From a bacterium (GTDB lineage: Bacteria > Auribacterota > JABMQX01): a stretch of DNA of 13,085 nt. The notes beneath the pieces were generated by a model. The model saw only the letters and a program-made list of their open reading frames with translations. It did not search any database and was not told where the DNA came from. The position numbers and the translations under genes were made by a program. The stretch is taken from NCBI GenBank assembly GCA_013203085.1, contig JABMQX010000556.1, positions 1-13,085 of the forward strand. Reading direction: 5' to 3'. Positions 6,053-13,085 of the stretch are shown in pieces (the first letter of the stretch is position 1; the number at the start of each line of letters is the position of its first letter).

Positions 6053-7720
6053 TCACCAGCGCTGCCATAGTCGCGCACGCCTGTGGCACTCGGGGCAATG
6101 AACGAGGTAGTTCTCCCTGGAATCCGGACAAATCTCGACGTTTGAAGAGCAGTAGGGACATTCGATGGTCTTGACCTTCTCCGCCGAGGAGAGCATAGCT
6201 TTCGTTATTCTTCCTTCAGCCCAAGCGCGGAGGAAAGCTTCCACCACTCGCGGGTCGAACTGGCGGCCGCTTTCTTCCCTTATGATGCTTATCGCTTTCT
6301 CGGCGTCCATGGCCTTGCGGTAAGGTCGGTCAGAGGTCATGGCGTCGAAGGCATCGGCGACCGCCATAAGTCTTCCCTCAAGGGGGATTTCCTCTCCTTT
6401 CAGTTGATGAGGATGTCCCGTCCCGTCGTAACGCTCGTGGTGGTAGAGAACGAAGGGGACAAGGGGTTTTAGAAAATCCACATCTCTGAGAATTCTCGCT
6501 CCGATCTCGGGATGAAACCGCATCTGTTCCATCTCCGCTTCCGTCAGCTTCGTTTTCTTGTGGAGGATCGCGTCCTCGATGCCGATCTTGCCGAGGTCGT
6601 GAATGGTCGCGCCCATCTCCAGAACCTTCAACTGCTCTTTGGTCCAGCCCATTTCCTCGGCAATGATCCTTGCGAAGAGGGCTACTCGCTTCCCGTGCCC
6701 GATAGTGTAATAGTCCCGCACCTCAATGGAGTCTGCAATCACCTTGAGAGTGTCGTAGTAGGACTTCTCGAGCTGGCGGGAACGGAGCTCGAGTTCCGCG
6801 AGGTAGCGGGCGTTCTCAATGGCAATCGCCGCGGGCCCCGAAACGGCTGCCAGAAGCTCCAGCCCTCGCGCATCAAACTGCTCCACAACCCCGACCGTAT
6901 CCAGATAAATGATCCCCACAAGCTTCTCACCGTGCAGCATCGGCGAGCACATAGCCGAGCGGATACCGTGCAATGAGATGCTCTGGCTCGACTCGAACCG
7001 GGCGTCAGCGGGGGCGTTTGTCGTCAAGATCGCCTTCTTATCATCGGCCGCCATGCGAAGAAGTGTCCGGCTGACTTCTATCTTGTCCTCGAGAGGCAAA
7101 CCTCTCGTTCTCCCCGCCACCGGATAGAAATCTGCCGAGTTCTCGTCACGAACGAAGATGACTCCACGGTGCGCGGGAACCACTTCGAATATGCACTCGA
7201 GAATCCTGCCGAAAAGCGTGGAGAGGTCTCCCCCCAGCCCGAACGTTTCGCCGGCTTTGACCAGAATCTGGTAAGCCTTGCGAAGAAGGTCCAATTCCTC
7301 CCCTGCCGTCGCCGCCTCTTCGAACGGTCGTGGCAAGGTTGGTGAGACCTCAATTTCGGCGGCAACCGTATGTTCGGACACGGGAGCGTGAACAATTCTC
7401 GCCGAGAACGGCTCATGGCATTCCTGAGACTTCTCCAGGACGAAATCAAAAGCGAAGTCTTCTATTGCAATGCGGTCGCCGTGATGAAGGAGGCAGGATT
7501 TGATATGCCGCCCATTGACCCTCGTCCCGTTGCGGCTGCCCAAGTCGGTCAGAGCAAACTCGTTCCCTTTCTTCTCAATTCTGGCGTGCAGGCGGGAAAC
7601 CTGCCGGCTGGCGAGCCGGATGTCGTTTTCCGGCGTTCTCCCGAGGGAAATGCGGCGCCCGACGCGAAACTTCCGTCCGGCGAGAAGACCCGATGAAGCA
7701 ACAAGTATGGCAGTTTGCAT
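6053..7720 (-). CDS. FHA-GAF-HD-GYP signalling protein with C-terminal zinc ribbon
   Basis: A 555-residue cytoplasmic signalling protein. The FHA domain (about 1-95) has GR at 27-28, SRLH at 42-45, GSRNGT at 61-66 and VNG at 68-70, the phosphothreonine-reading residues. A GAF domain spans about 160-305, followed by a short coiled linker and the HD-GYP domain (about 318-500): E333/H342, HD at 374-375, H403, HH at 427-428, D456 and the DRPYR signature at 464-468. HD-GYP enzymes hydrolyse cyclic-di-GMP or cyclic GMP-AMP. The name motif reads G-H-P (435-437) rather than G-Y-P. The C terminus adds a zinc-ribbon pattern CPYC (521-524) and CPEC (542-545), an uncommon extension. The start at 7720 has GGAG 8 bases upstream. 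It lies 127 bases after the enhancer-binding protein gene on the same strand, so co-transcription is likely. FHA and GAF layout parallels that neighbour. Confidence 0.93.
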   Translation of the reverse strand: MQTAILVASSGLLAGRKFRVGRRISLGRTPENDIRLASRQVSRLHARIEKKGNEFALTDLGSRNGTRVNGRHIKSCLLHHGDRIAIEDFAFDFVLEKSQECHEPFSARIVHAPVSEHTVAAEIEVSPTLPRPFEEAATAGEELDLLRKAYQILVKAGETFGLGGDLSTLFGRILECIFEVVPAHRGVIFVRDENSADFYPVAGRTRGLPLEDKIEVSRTLLRMAADDKKAILTTNAPADARFESSQSISLHGIRSAMCSPMLHGEKLVGIIYLDTVGVVEQFDARGLELLAAVSGPAAIAIENARYLAELELRSRQLEKSYYDTLKVIADSIEVRDYYTIGHGKRVALFARIIAEEMGWTKEQLKVLEMGATIHDLGKIGIEDAILHKKTKLTEAEMEQMRFHPEIGARILRDVDFLKPLVPFVLYHHERYDGTGHPHQLKGEEIPLEGRLMAVADAFDAMTSDRPYRKAMDAEKAISIIREESGRQFDPRVVEAFLRAWAEGRITKAMLSSAEKVKTIECPYCSSNVEICPDSRENYLVHCPECHRRARLWQRW

Positions 7721-7847
7721 GCTGACAACTCCAACGTTTGCAGTCCCCCTTCAGCCCCGGAAAAGTCAAACCCTTCAATTCAACTCGCAGACATCTCAGC
7801 CTGCACGAAAGAGACAACCCGTTCCCCCGAACAAGACTCGCCCTCTT

Positions 7848-9755
7848 TCACCTCAAATTCAGGTTCTTCATGATCTTGGATAGGTAAGATTGCTGTATCC
7901 CGAGTTTCTTAGCTGCTTCTGTCTGTTTGTTCCCCGACTCAGCGAGGACTTTCCGAATCAACTGTTTCTTGAATTTCTTGATCGTCGCATGATAGTCCGT
8001 TCCCTCGAAGGCATCAAAGGGACCTTCTCCCTTCAACGCTGCCGGGAGATCGGCTTTTCTCAGGACGCCGTCCTCGGATGAGATGATCAGACGGCGAATC
8101 ACGTTTTCGAGCTGGCGGACGTTGCCCGGCCAATCGTACCCTCTGAACCCTTCCACCAGACCTTCCTCGAGAGTGACGTTCCCGGCCAAAGACTCCGCCC
8201 TGTGCCTCTCAATGAAGAACTGCACCAGTTCCGGTATGTCCTCTTTCCTTTCTCTGAGCGGAGGAACATAAACCTCGCACACGTTGAGACGGTTAAGGAG
8301 GTCCGTGCGGAAGGTCCCCTTTTCCACCGCCGCAAAAAGGTCGGTGTTGGTGGCGGTTATGATACGAACATCCACTTTTATATTGACGTTTCCCCCGATC
8401 CTTTGAAACTCGTACTCCTGTAGGACTCGCAGGAGATTGGATTGGATTTCGAGGCCGAGGTTTGCGATCTCATCGAAGAAAATCGTGCCTCCATTTCCGG
8501 CTTCGAGCTTACCAATCCTGCGGGCGCTGGCTCCGGTGAACGCCCCCTTCTCATAACCGAAAAGCTCGGAATTGATTAGCTCCTTTGTGAAAAGCCCACA
8601 ATCCACCGCCACAAAGGGCTTGTCGTGCCTTCTGCTCCACAGGTGTATGTTTCTGGCGAGTATCTCCTTGCCGGTTCCCGTTTCCCCTGTGAGGAGGATC
8701 GGCGCATCCGAAAGGGCGAACCTCTTTGCCCTTGCGATGGTCGTTCGGACGACATCGCTCGACCCCACGAAAAGGTACCGCGTCTCGACCTGCCGACTGA
8801 GATTGTCGTGGTCAGCTTTGAGATGCGAGTAAGCGACCGCGTTGGCAAGAGCGCCGCTCAGGTGGCGAGCTACGGTCTGCACTAAACGCAAGTCATCCTG
8901 CGAAAAGGCTTGCTCCCGCGACAGATTGTCAATGTGGAGAATGCCGATGATCTCGTCTTTTGTGACCAGGGGCGCGGAGATCATAGAGAGTATGTTCTGG
9001 CTCCTTATGCTCTCGCTTCCGCCGAAGCGCATGTCTTCCAGGGCATTATTGCAGAGGATTGCCTTCTTCTCCCGCACGACAGTCTCCAGCACTTTTCTGC
9101 TGAAGGGCACTTCCGGCGCCGGGCGGCTCCTTTCCTTTTGATGCGAAGACCGAACCTTCATCGGTCGCCCACGTTCATCCTTGAGGAGCAGAAAGCACCT
9201 CTCAGCGGGCACGGCCTCGAAAAGCTTCGCCGACACTCTCCCCATGATGTCGTCAATGGAGAAAAGTCCGGCGGTGATCTCTTCGACCTCGAGGAGAAGT
9301 TCGAGTTTCCGCCGCAAGGCTGCGGCCGTCTCCTGCTTGGAAACAGGGCTGACGCTTTCCGCCGCAAAGGAGACATCCGCGGTACCCATCCGTTCAACGC
9401 TCTGCCATCCCGCCGGGACCGTGATCTCCTCATCATCTGCCCGAATGGGACGGCGGTCCGCCGGAAGCTTTTGCAGAAATCTCAGGGCATAGTTTCCGAT
9501 GTTAATGATGTCGTCGTGCTTGAGGGGACTTCGCTGGACCTCCTTGCCATTAACGTAGGTGTGGTTGAGGCTGCCCTTATCGCAGATCACGCACCTATTC
9601 CTCTCCATTCTGATCTCGGCGTGCTCTCGCGACACGCTGGCATCCCTCAAAACGAGATCGCAGCCTTCAGATTTTCTCCCGACGATAGTCTGCGGCTTTT
9701 CGACCTGGTAAGTTATCAGTTGGCCTTGTCTGTCGTTATACACAAGCCAGGGCAT
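7848..9755 (-). CDS. FHA-GAF-AAA+ sigma54-dependent transcriptional activator (Fis-type HTH)
   Basis: A 635-residue bacterial enhancer-binding protein. The FHA domain (about 1-95) has GR at 26-27, SREH at 42-45, GSLN at 61-64 and VNG at 68-70. A GAF domain covers about 150-310. The AAA+ sigma54-interaction domain (about 325-560) has Walker A GETGTGKE at 357-364, an intact GAFTGA loop at 404-409 that contacts sigma54, Walker B GGTIFFDE at 422-429, the arginine-finger region FRTDLLNRL at 482-490 and WPGNVRQLEN at 542-551. The C-terminal Fis-like helix-turn-helix is at about 605-634. It should drive ATP-dependent open-complex formation at -24/-12 promoters. There is no receiver domain; the FHA domain suggests control by Ser/Thr phosphorylation, fitting the kinase encoded divergently. 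Start ATG 9755 has a perfect GGAGG 6 bases upstream. Confidence 0.95.
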   Translation of the reverse strand: MPWLVYNDRQGQLITYQVEKPQTIVGRKSEGCDLVLRDASVSREHAEIRMERNRCVICDKGSLNHTYVNGKEVQRSPLKHDDIINIGNYALRFLQKLPADRRPIRADDEEITVPAGWQSVERMGTADVSFAAESVSPVSKQETAAALRRKLELLLEVEEITAGLFSIDDIMGRVSAKLFEAVPAERCFLLLKDERGRPMKVRSSHQKERSRPAPEVPFSRKVLETVVREKKAILCNNALEDMRFGGSESIRSQNILSMISAPLVTKDEIIGILHIDNLSREQAFSQDDLRLVQTVARHLSGALANAVAYSHLKADHDNLSRQVETRYLFVGSSDVVRTTIARAKRFALSDAPILLTGETGTGKEILARNIHLWSRRHDKPFVAVDCGLFTKELINSELFGYEKGAFTGASARRIGKLEAGNGGTIFFDEIANLGLEIQSNLLRVLQEYEFQRIGGNVNIKVDVRIITATNTDLFAAVEKGTFRTDLLNRLNVCEVYVPPLRERKEDIPELVQFFIERHRAESLAGNVTLEEGLVEGFRGYDWPGNVRQLENVIRRLIISSEDGVLRKADLPAALKGEGPFDAFEGTDYHATIKKFKKQLIRKVLAESGNKQTEAAKKLGIQQSYLSKIMKNLNLR

Positions 9756-9818
9756 ATTTTGCCTCCGAAGACATGTTTCCTGTGCTACTACGGCTCGGGC
9801 AGCTCTTCTTTAGCAAGA

Positions 9819-9847
9819 TTCATACCGGCTCCATCGCGACAAGTCAA
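9819..9847 (-). promoter_or_regulatory. Sigma70-type promoter for the FHA activator gene
   Basis: On the minus strand the -35 TTGACT (9842-9847, 5/6) and the -10 TATGAA (9819-9824, 4/6) are spaced by exactly 17 bases. Transcription would begin near 9812, giving a leader of roughly 55 bases before ATG 9755. This is the best sigma70 match noticed in the intergenic regions. Confidence 0.55.
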
Positions 9848-9856
9848 GAGATTATT

Positions 9857-9874
9857 CCAAATAGATATATTTGG
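9857..9874. promoter_or_regulatory. Palindromic site upstream of the -35 box (possible regulator site)
   Basis: CCAAATA and TATTTGG form a perfect 7-bp inverted repeat around GATA, ending 10 bases upstream of the -35 of the activator promoter and about 135 bases upstream of the sigma54-like element for the kinase gene. That placement suits an upstream activating sequence for an enhancer-binding protein dimer. The binding protein is unknown; the neighbouring activator is the obvious candidate by inference. Confidence 0.45.
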
Positions 9875-10007
9875 TGGACGTGCGCCTGGCGAGGCGCGGG
9901 CGCTTGAGAGAGGAACGAGCAAGAGGCTCATCGCGCATCCGCTTCCTATAAAGCGAGTTACACAAAGGAAAGGGAGTTTTCGTCTTTCTTGCCATTTCTT
10001 GAGAGAG

Positions 10008-10026
10008 TTGGCACATAAATTGTGCT
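10008..10026 (+). promoter_or_regulatory. Sigma54-like -24/-12 element upstream of the kinase gene
   Basis: TTGGCAC (10008-10014) is a perfect -24 block. Five bases after TGGCAC comes TTGTG (10020-10024) where consensus has TTGC, so the -12 element fits in spacing but has GT instead of the conserved GC. Transcription would start near 10035, about 125 bases before ATG 10160. The match is imperfect at a critical base; adjacency to a sigma54 activator gene raises its interest. Confidence 0.4.
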
Positions 10027-10159
10027 CTAACCCGCTTGCAGCGAAACTGCCGCCAGTCCACTAACGCGCCGAATCAACATGGCGGCATGGACGTTACTAT
10101 GTTACCATCAAAACGTTAAGGAGCACCCGCAACCCGCGAAAAAAGTCGAGGATCAGGCT

Positions 10160-12676
10160 ATGAGACCACATGGACCCGACACCGACGACACCTCCTCCGA
10201 GGAGAAGGACACAGAGTATTCTCCCCCTCCAACCCATGCTCTGCAACCCGATCATACTGACACGGACCTCGTCGAGGAAACAAGAGGGCGTGAGATTCCC
10301 TCCGACCTCGACTATTTGATTCTGGGCAAGTACCGACTCATTAAGCTGTTGGGGAAAGGGGGAATGGGCGACATCTATCTCGCCGAACATACTGACCTCC
10401 GCAAGCTGGTCGCCATCAAGATAATTAGCAAGAAGCTGTCCTATAGTCAGCAGTTCATCAACCTTTTCAAAAGAGAGGCGCGTTCCGCTGCCAAGCTTCA
10501 ACACCCAAACATCGCCCGCGTGTTCGACTACGGTGAGGAACGGGGCAAATGGTTCTATGTGATGGACTACATAGAGGGGCATTCCCTTGGTGAGATCATT
10601 GACTCCTCCGCCCCCCTCTCGGTCAGACGAGCCCTGGCTATCTTCAAACAGATCCTGGAGGCTCTGCACGCCGCTCACAAGTCCGGAATCATCCATCGCG
10701 ACATCAAACCCAACAACATCCTCATTGACCAATCCGGCTTGGTGAAGCTCCTCGATTTCGGGTTGGCGAGGTCCATATATGGCGACGACAGCCTCACTGC
10801 CGCGGGACAAAGCCCCGGCGGAACGCCAAGCTACAGCTCCCCCGAACAGAGAAAAGGTGAACCCACGGATGCTCGCACCGACATCTATTCCGCGGGCGTA
10901 ACCCTCTTCGAGATGCTCACGGGAACCTTGCCACGCGACGTGAACTCTCCCCACGACGAGCTTGTCTCCGTCCTCGGGAAAAGCCTCAACCCCTTCCAAA
11001 GAGTGCGGGCGTTTCACATCACCAACATGGTTATGAAATGCCTCGACGATGTCAGCAAACGGTATGCCACCGCGGAGAAGGCTCTTGAAGAAGTCGAGAA
11101 GATTGAGCGACGGTTACAGCAGCAGCGATGGTTCGTGAGAAGCGCCGCGGGGGCGCTCGTCGCCGCGGGACTTGCGGTAGCGGCGGTCCTGCTCTTCAAT
11201 CCGAAGCGGTCCCAGGCAAGCGACGCTGTCAAGTACCTCGGCGAAAATGAGTTCTCGAAAGCGGCAAAGCTCTTCGCAGAACTCTCCAGGAAGAACCCCT
11301 CCGACCTGAAATCCAGCTATGGACTCGGTCTTTCATATCTGGGAATGCAAAAGCTCAATCGAGCGGAGCTGGAATTCAGAAAGCTCGCCAAATCCTTCGG
11401 TGACGGCACAACTGCCGATGAAGAGGGCTTGGCTCGGGTCGCGTACGCAAGAAACGATCGAGCCACGGCTATGGACCTATTTAACAAGGCCGTTGAGACG
11501 GGCAAAGACCATACATTGATCCATGTGACTATCGGCGACATCTACCTCCTCCAAAACCAACTCGACCGAGCCATTGAGAAGTACAAAAGGGCTTTAGATC
11601 GTAAGCCAATGTTCCGCTTCCAACTGGCAGCCGCGTACGCTGGCCTCGGCAAAGCTTACGCCCGGCAGGGCGAGCTGGACGAAGGGCTTAAAGCGTTGAG
11701 AAAAGCAGAAGAAGTTCGACCCTCGGACGCAGAAATAGCAGCCGCACGCGGCTATGTGCTGATGAAACAGGGGGAGTATCAGAAAGCGCTGAAAGCCGTC
11801 GAGAAAGCCGCAAAGATGAACCCCGACGATAACCTCGCCGTCTTCCTACAATCGGAGATAGCGCGAAGAGCCGATGCCAAAGCGGATGCCGCGAGTCAGA
11901 ACAGAATCAGCAACTATGTGGACGACCTCATCGAAAAAGCGAAGCAAGCACGCCCCTTGCCGTCCCCGGAAGAGACCTGGCAATCGAAGCCGTTGTCCCT
12001 CGCAATCCTCGACCTGAAAAAAGCGGATTTCGCCTTCTCCAGGGAAGGTGAGTACGAGATGCTCATGTTCAATTTCGCCAGAGCGATGCAGGAGACCCAG
12101 CGTGTCTCCCTCGTCGAGAGGGAGGTCCTGGAGGAGCTTCTGAGGGAGCTGAAATTGGGGACATCCGATCTCGCAGACGCGAGAGTGGCGCCGACGCTGG
12201 GAAAGATCGTCCCCGCGGGGCTTATTGCCACCGGAACCTTGCGAGGAGACACGGGACGCTTTGGCGTGGACATTCGCCTCGCGGAAACCGAAACCACAAA
12301 GCTAAGCATATTCGTCTCGCAAACCCAGAAGGAGGGAGAAAGCATCAGCGAGTTTGCCGAGCGCCTCGCGAAACGAATAGCGGAAAGAATAAGGGAAACC
12401 TATCCCCTCAAAGCAAAGATCATCAAGCTGAGCGGAAAAGAAGCGATTGTGAACGTCGGCTCCAAGCATGGCCTGTCGCCCGGAACGCAAATGAAAGTCA
12501 TTAAGAGACAACCCGAGCAAGTGGGAGGAAGCATAGTTTATCGGGAGACAGAGGTGGGCAGACTCACCGTCAGACAGGTCAATCCCGACTTTGCAACCGC
12601 AGAAATCGTCGAGGGAGATGGCGCAGTCTCCAACGATGACTGGGTTATTGAGATAGTCAAAAAGGGGACGCAATGA
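10160..12676 (+). CDS. Transmembrane Hanks-type Ser/Thr kinase with TPR, CsgG/LpoB-like and FlgT-C-like outer domains
   Basis: An 838-residue protein counted from ATG 10160. An acidic, Ser/Thr-rich leader (1-55) precedes a complete protein kinase domain (about 58-315): GKGGMG loop at 65-70, VAIK with K87, E106, HRDIKPNN with D181 and N186, DFG at 199-201 and SPE at 227-229, so it should be active. One transmembrane helix (about 324-346) has an Arg-rich cytoplasmic flank. The extracytoplasmic part has TPR-like repeats (about 355-575), a CsgG/LpoB-like domain (about 611-743; LAILDLKKADF, SLVEREVLEELLRELKLG, AGLIATGTL) and a C-terminal beta domain resembling FlgT-C (about 749-835; KIIKLSGKEAIVNVGSKHGLSPGT). 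An in-frame ATG at 10079 has no RBS; ATG 10160 follows GAGG by 8 bases and is preferred. It likely phosphorylates the divergently encoded FHA proteins or a shared partner. Outer-domain family names are by pattern and less certain than the kinase. Confidence 0.9.
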   Translation: MRPHGPDTDDTSSEEKDTEYSPPPTHALQPDHTDTDLVEETRGREIPSDLDYLILGKYRLIKLLGKGGMGDIYLAEHTDLRKLVAIKIISKKLSYSQQFINLFKREARSAAKLQHPNIARVFDYGEERGKWFYVMDYIEGHSLGEIIDSSAPLSVRRALAIFKQILEALHAAHKSGIIHRDIKPNNILIDQSGLVKLLDFGLARSIYGDDSLTAAGQSPGGTPSYSSPEQRKGEPTDARTDIYSAGVTLFEMLTGTLPRDVNSPHDELVSVLGKSLNPFQRVRAFHITNMVMKCLDDVSKRYATAEKALEEVEKIERRLQQQRWFVRSAAGALVAAGLAVAAVLLFNPKRSQASDAVKYLGENEFSKAAKLFAELSRKNPSDLKSSYGLGLSYLGMQKLNRAELEFRKLAKSFGDGTTADEEGLARVAYARNDRATAMDLFNKAVETGKDHTLIHVTIGDIYLLQNQLDRAIEKYKRALDRKPMFRFQLAAAYAGLGKAYARQGELDEGLKALRKAEEVRPSDAEIAAARGYVLMKQGEYQKALKAVEKAAKMNPDDNLAVFLQSEIARRADAKADAASQNRISNYVDDLIEKAKQARPLPSPEETWQSKPLSLAILDLKKADFAFSREGEYEMLMFNFARAMQETQRVSLVEREVLEELLRELKLGTSDLADARVAPTLGKIVPAGLIATGTLRGDTGRFGVDIRLAETETTKLSIFVSQTQKEGESISEFAERLAKRIAERIRETYPLKAKIIKLSGKEAIVNVGSKHGLSPGTQMKVIKRQPEQVGGSIVYRETEVGRLTVRQVNPDFATAEIVEGDGAVSNDDWVIEIVKKGTQ

Positions 12677-13085
12677 CAATGACGCCAGCAGCCAAGGCGA
12701 GACTTCTTACCGGCCTGGTAGCGATTCTGGTCGGGGCCGTGGGTGGGTGCGCGTACACATGGCGTCCATATTGGTGGAACTTTTACGAGAGAGGTGTTTC
12801 CCGTGCTTCCGAGGAGCAGTTGAGCGAAGCGGCAGAGGATTTTGAGACCGCGATAGGGGAGCGGAAAGGGGCGACGGTTCCTCGGCCGAAGGATGCCCGC
12901 CGCGTCAGAACTTACGGAATGCACTTCATAGACGACTATTTCCCGCATAGGGAGCTTGGTGTTGCCTATTACCGGATGAAGCGTTTCGCCGACGCGGAAA
13001 GGGAGCTGTTGATCTCCCTCGACCAGACCCCTTCGGCGAAAGCCAGGGCGTATTTGAATCTCGTCCGGGGAGAGCTTCTTCGCCA
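12673..13085 (+). CDS. TPR-containing lipoprotein (3' partial)
   Basis: The frame opens with ATG 12673, overlapping the kinase stop codon (ATGA), so the two are translationally coupled; a second ATG at 12679 is an alternative start. The first residues give a lipoprotein signal peptide: R10, hydrophobic 11-23, and a lipobox-like V-G-G-C with Cys26 as the lipidated residue. The next segment has a TPR-like pattern (RGVSRASEEQLSEAAEDFETAI) and then RTYGMHFIDDYFPHRELG followed by a clearer TPR (VAYYRMKRFADAERELLISLDQTPSAKARAYLNL). The protein runs off the window after about 137 residues. Tight coupling to a kinase whose outer part also has TPRs and a CsgG/LpoB-like domain suggests they act together in the periplasm. 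No enzymatic function is evident in the visible part. Confidence 0.8.
   Translation, partial: MTMTPAAKARLLTGLVAILVGAVGGCAYTWRPYWWNFYERGVSRASEEQLSEAAEDFETAIGERKGATVPRPKDARRVRTYGMHFIDDYFPHRELGVAYYRMKRFADAERELLISLDQTPSAKARAYLNLVRGELLR

Larger units (their letters stand above)
9756..10159. other. Divergent regulatory region between activator and kinase genes
   Basis: About 400 bases with no supported gene; the frames that cross it are extensions of antisense shadows. It contains a sigma70-type promoter reading left toward the activator gene, two dyads (9857-9874 and GCGCCT-GGCG-AGGCGC at 9882-9897), and a sigma54-like element reading right toward the kinase gene. The local AT-rich patch at about 9850-9872 contrasts with the GC-rich flanks. 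Confidence 0.6.

Noticed and set aside
5782..6078. Small minus-strand open frame in the convergent region
   Set aside because: Starts within the end of the HD-GYP gene with no RBS, and its peptide is of the spurious type produced by intergenic repeats.
7721..7847. Separate promoter for the HD-GYP gene
   Set aside because: A TTGACT hexamer exists on the minus strand, but no acceptable -10 follows at 16-18 bases, and no TGGCAC-N5-TTGC was seen.
9989..10019. Sigma70 promoter for the kinase (TTGCCA ... CATAAA)
   Set aside because: Spacer of 19 and poor -10; the overlapping sigma54-like element fits better.
8910..10064. Long plus-strand open frame (384 codons) opposite the activator gene
   Set aside because: It is antisense to well-supported FHA-GAF-AAA+ coding sequence, has no recognisable domain, and arises from codon bias.
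10079..10159. Upstream ATG start for the kinase
   Set aside because: No ribosome-binding site before 10079; the ATG at 10160 has GAGG at good spacing and the extra 27 residues look non-conserved.
10097..11017. Minus-strand open frame (306 codons) opposite the kinase domain
   Set aside because: It is complementary to intact kinase motifs and shows no family features or RBS.

Overview
The window looks like chromosomal DNA from a free-living Gram-negative bacterium, probably an uncultured one. A lipoprotein with a lipobox, a CsgG/LpoB-like extracytoplasmic domain and secreted proteins imply an outer membrane. GC content is moderately high by eye, genes are closely spaced and intergenic regions carry palindromic repeats. 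Mixed features (fused membrane spermidine synthase-like protein, Hanks-type kinase, FHA enhancer-binding protein, HD-GYP) would fit a deltaproteobacterium-like or candidate-phylum lineage, but the species cannot be named from sequence alone. No rRNA, tRNA, CRISPR array, transposase or phage gene was seen.

Left part (1-5751, all + strand): the 3' end of a periplasmic sugar-binding protein (RbsB-like); a membrane protein with a spermidine-synthase-type methyltransferase-fold domain (565-2070); a short-chain polyprenyl diphosphate synthase of the IspA type (2214-3095), separated from the previous gene by a large palindromic repeat; a Ste24/CAAX-protease-like M48 membrane metallopeptidase (3219-4598); and a secreted methionine-rich protein of unknown function (4732-5751). 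A gene-free stretch with small repeats (5752-6052) lies where the two halves of the window converge.

Right part (6053-13085): a compact signalling locus. On the minus strand, an enhancer-binding protein (FHA-GAF-AAA+ sigma54-activator-Fis HTH, 7848-9755) is followed by a paralogous-looking FHA-GAF-HD-GYP protein with a C-terminal zinc ribbon (6053-7720). Divergently, on the plus strand, sits a Hanks-type Ser/Thr kinase with one membrane segment and a large outer part made of TPRs, a CsgG/LpoB-like domain and a FlgT-C-like domain (10160-12676). It overlaps by 4 bases the start of a TPR lipoprotein that runs off the window (12673 onward).

The most economical reading is a phospho-threonine signalling system. 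The kinase senses something in the envelope, possibly with the lipoprotein. The two FHA proteins would read phosphothreonine and route the signal to sigma54-dependent transcription and to cyclic-di-GMP (or related dinucleotide) breakdown. The divergent intergenic region carries a good sigma70-type promoter with an adjacent dyad for the activator gene, and a near-consensus sigma54 -24/-12 element ahead of the kinase. This hints that the activator may control its own presumptive kinase. The wiring is inference; the domain content is well supported.
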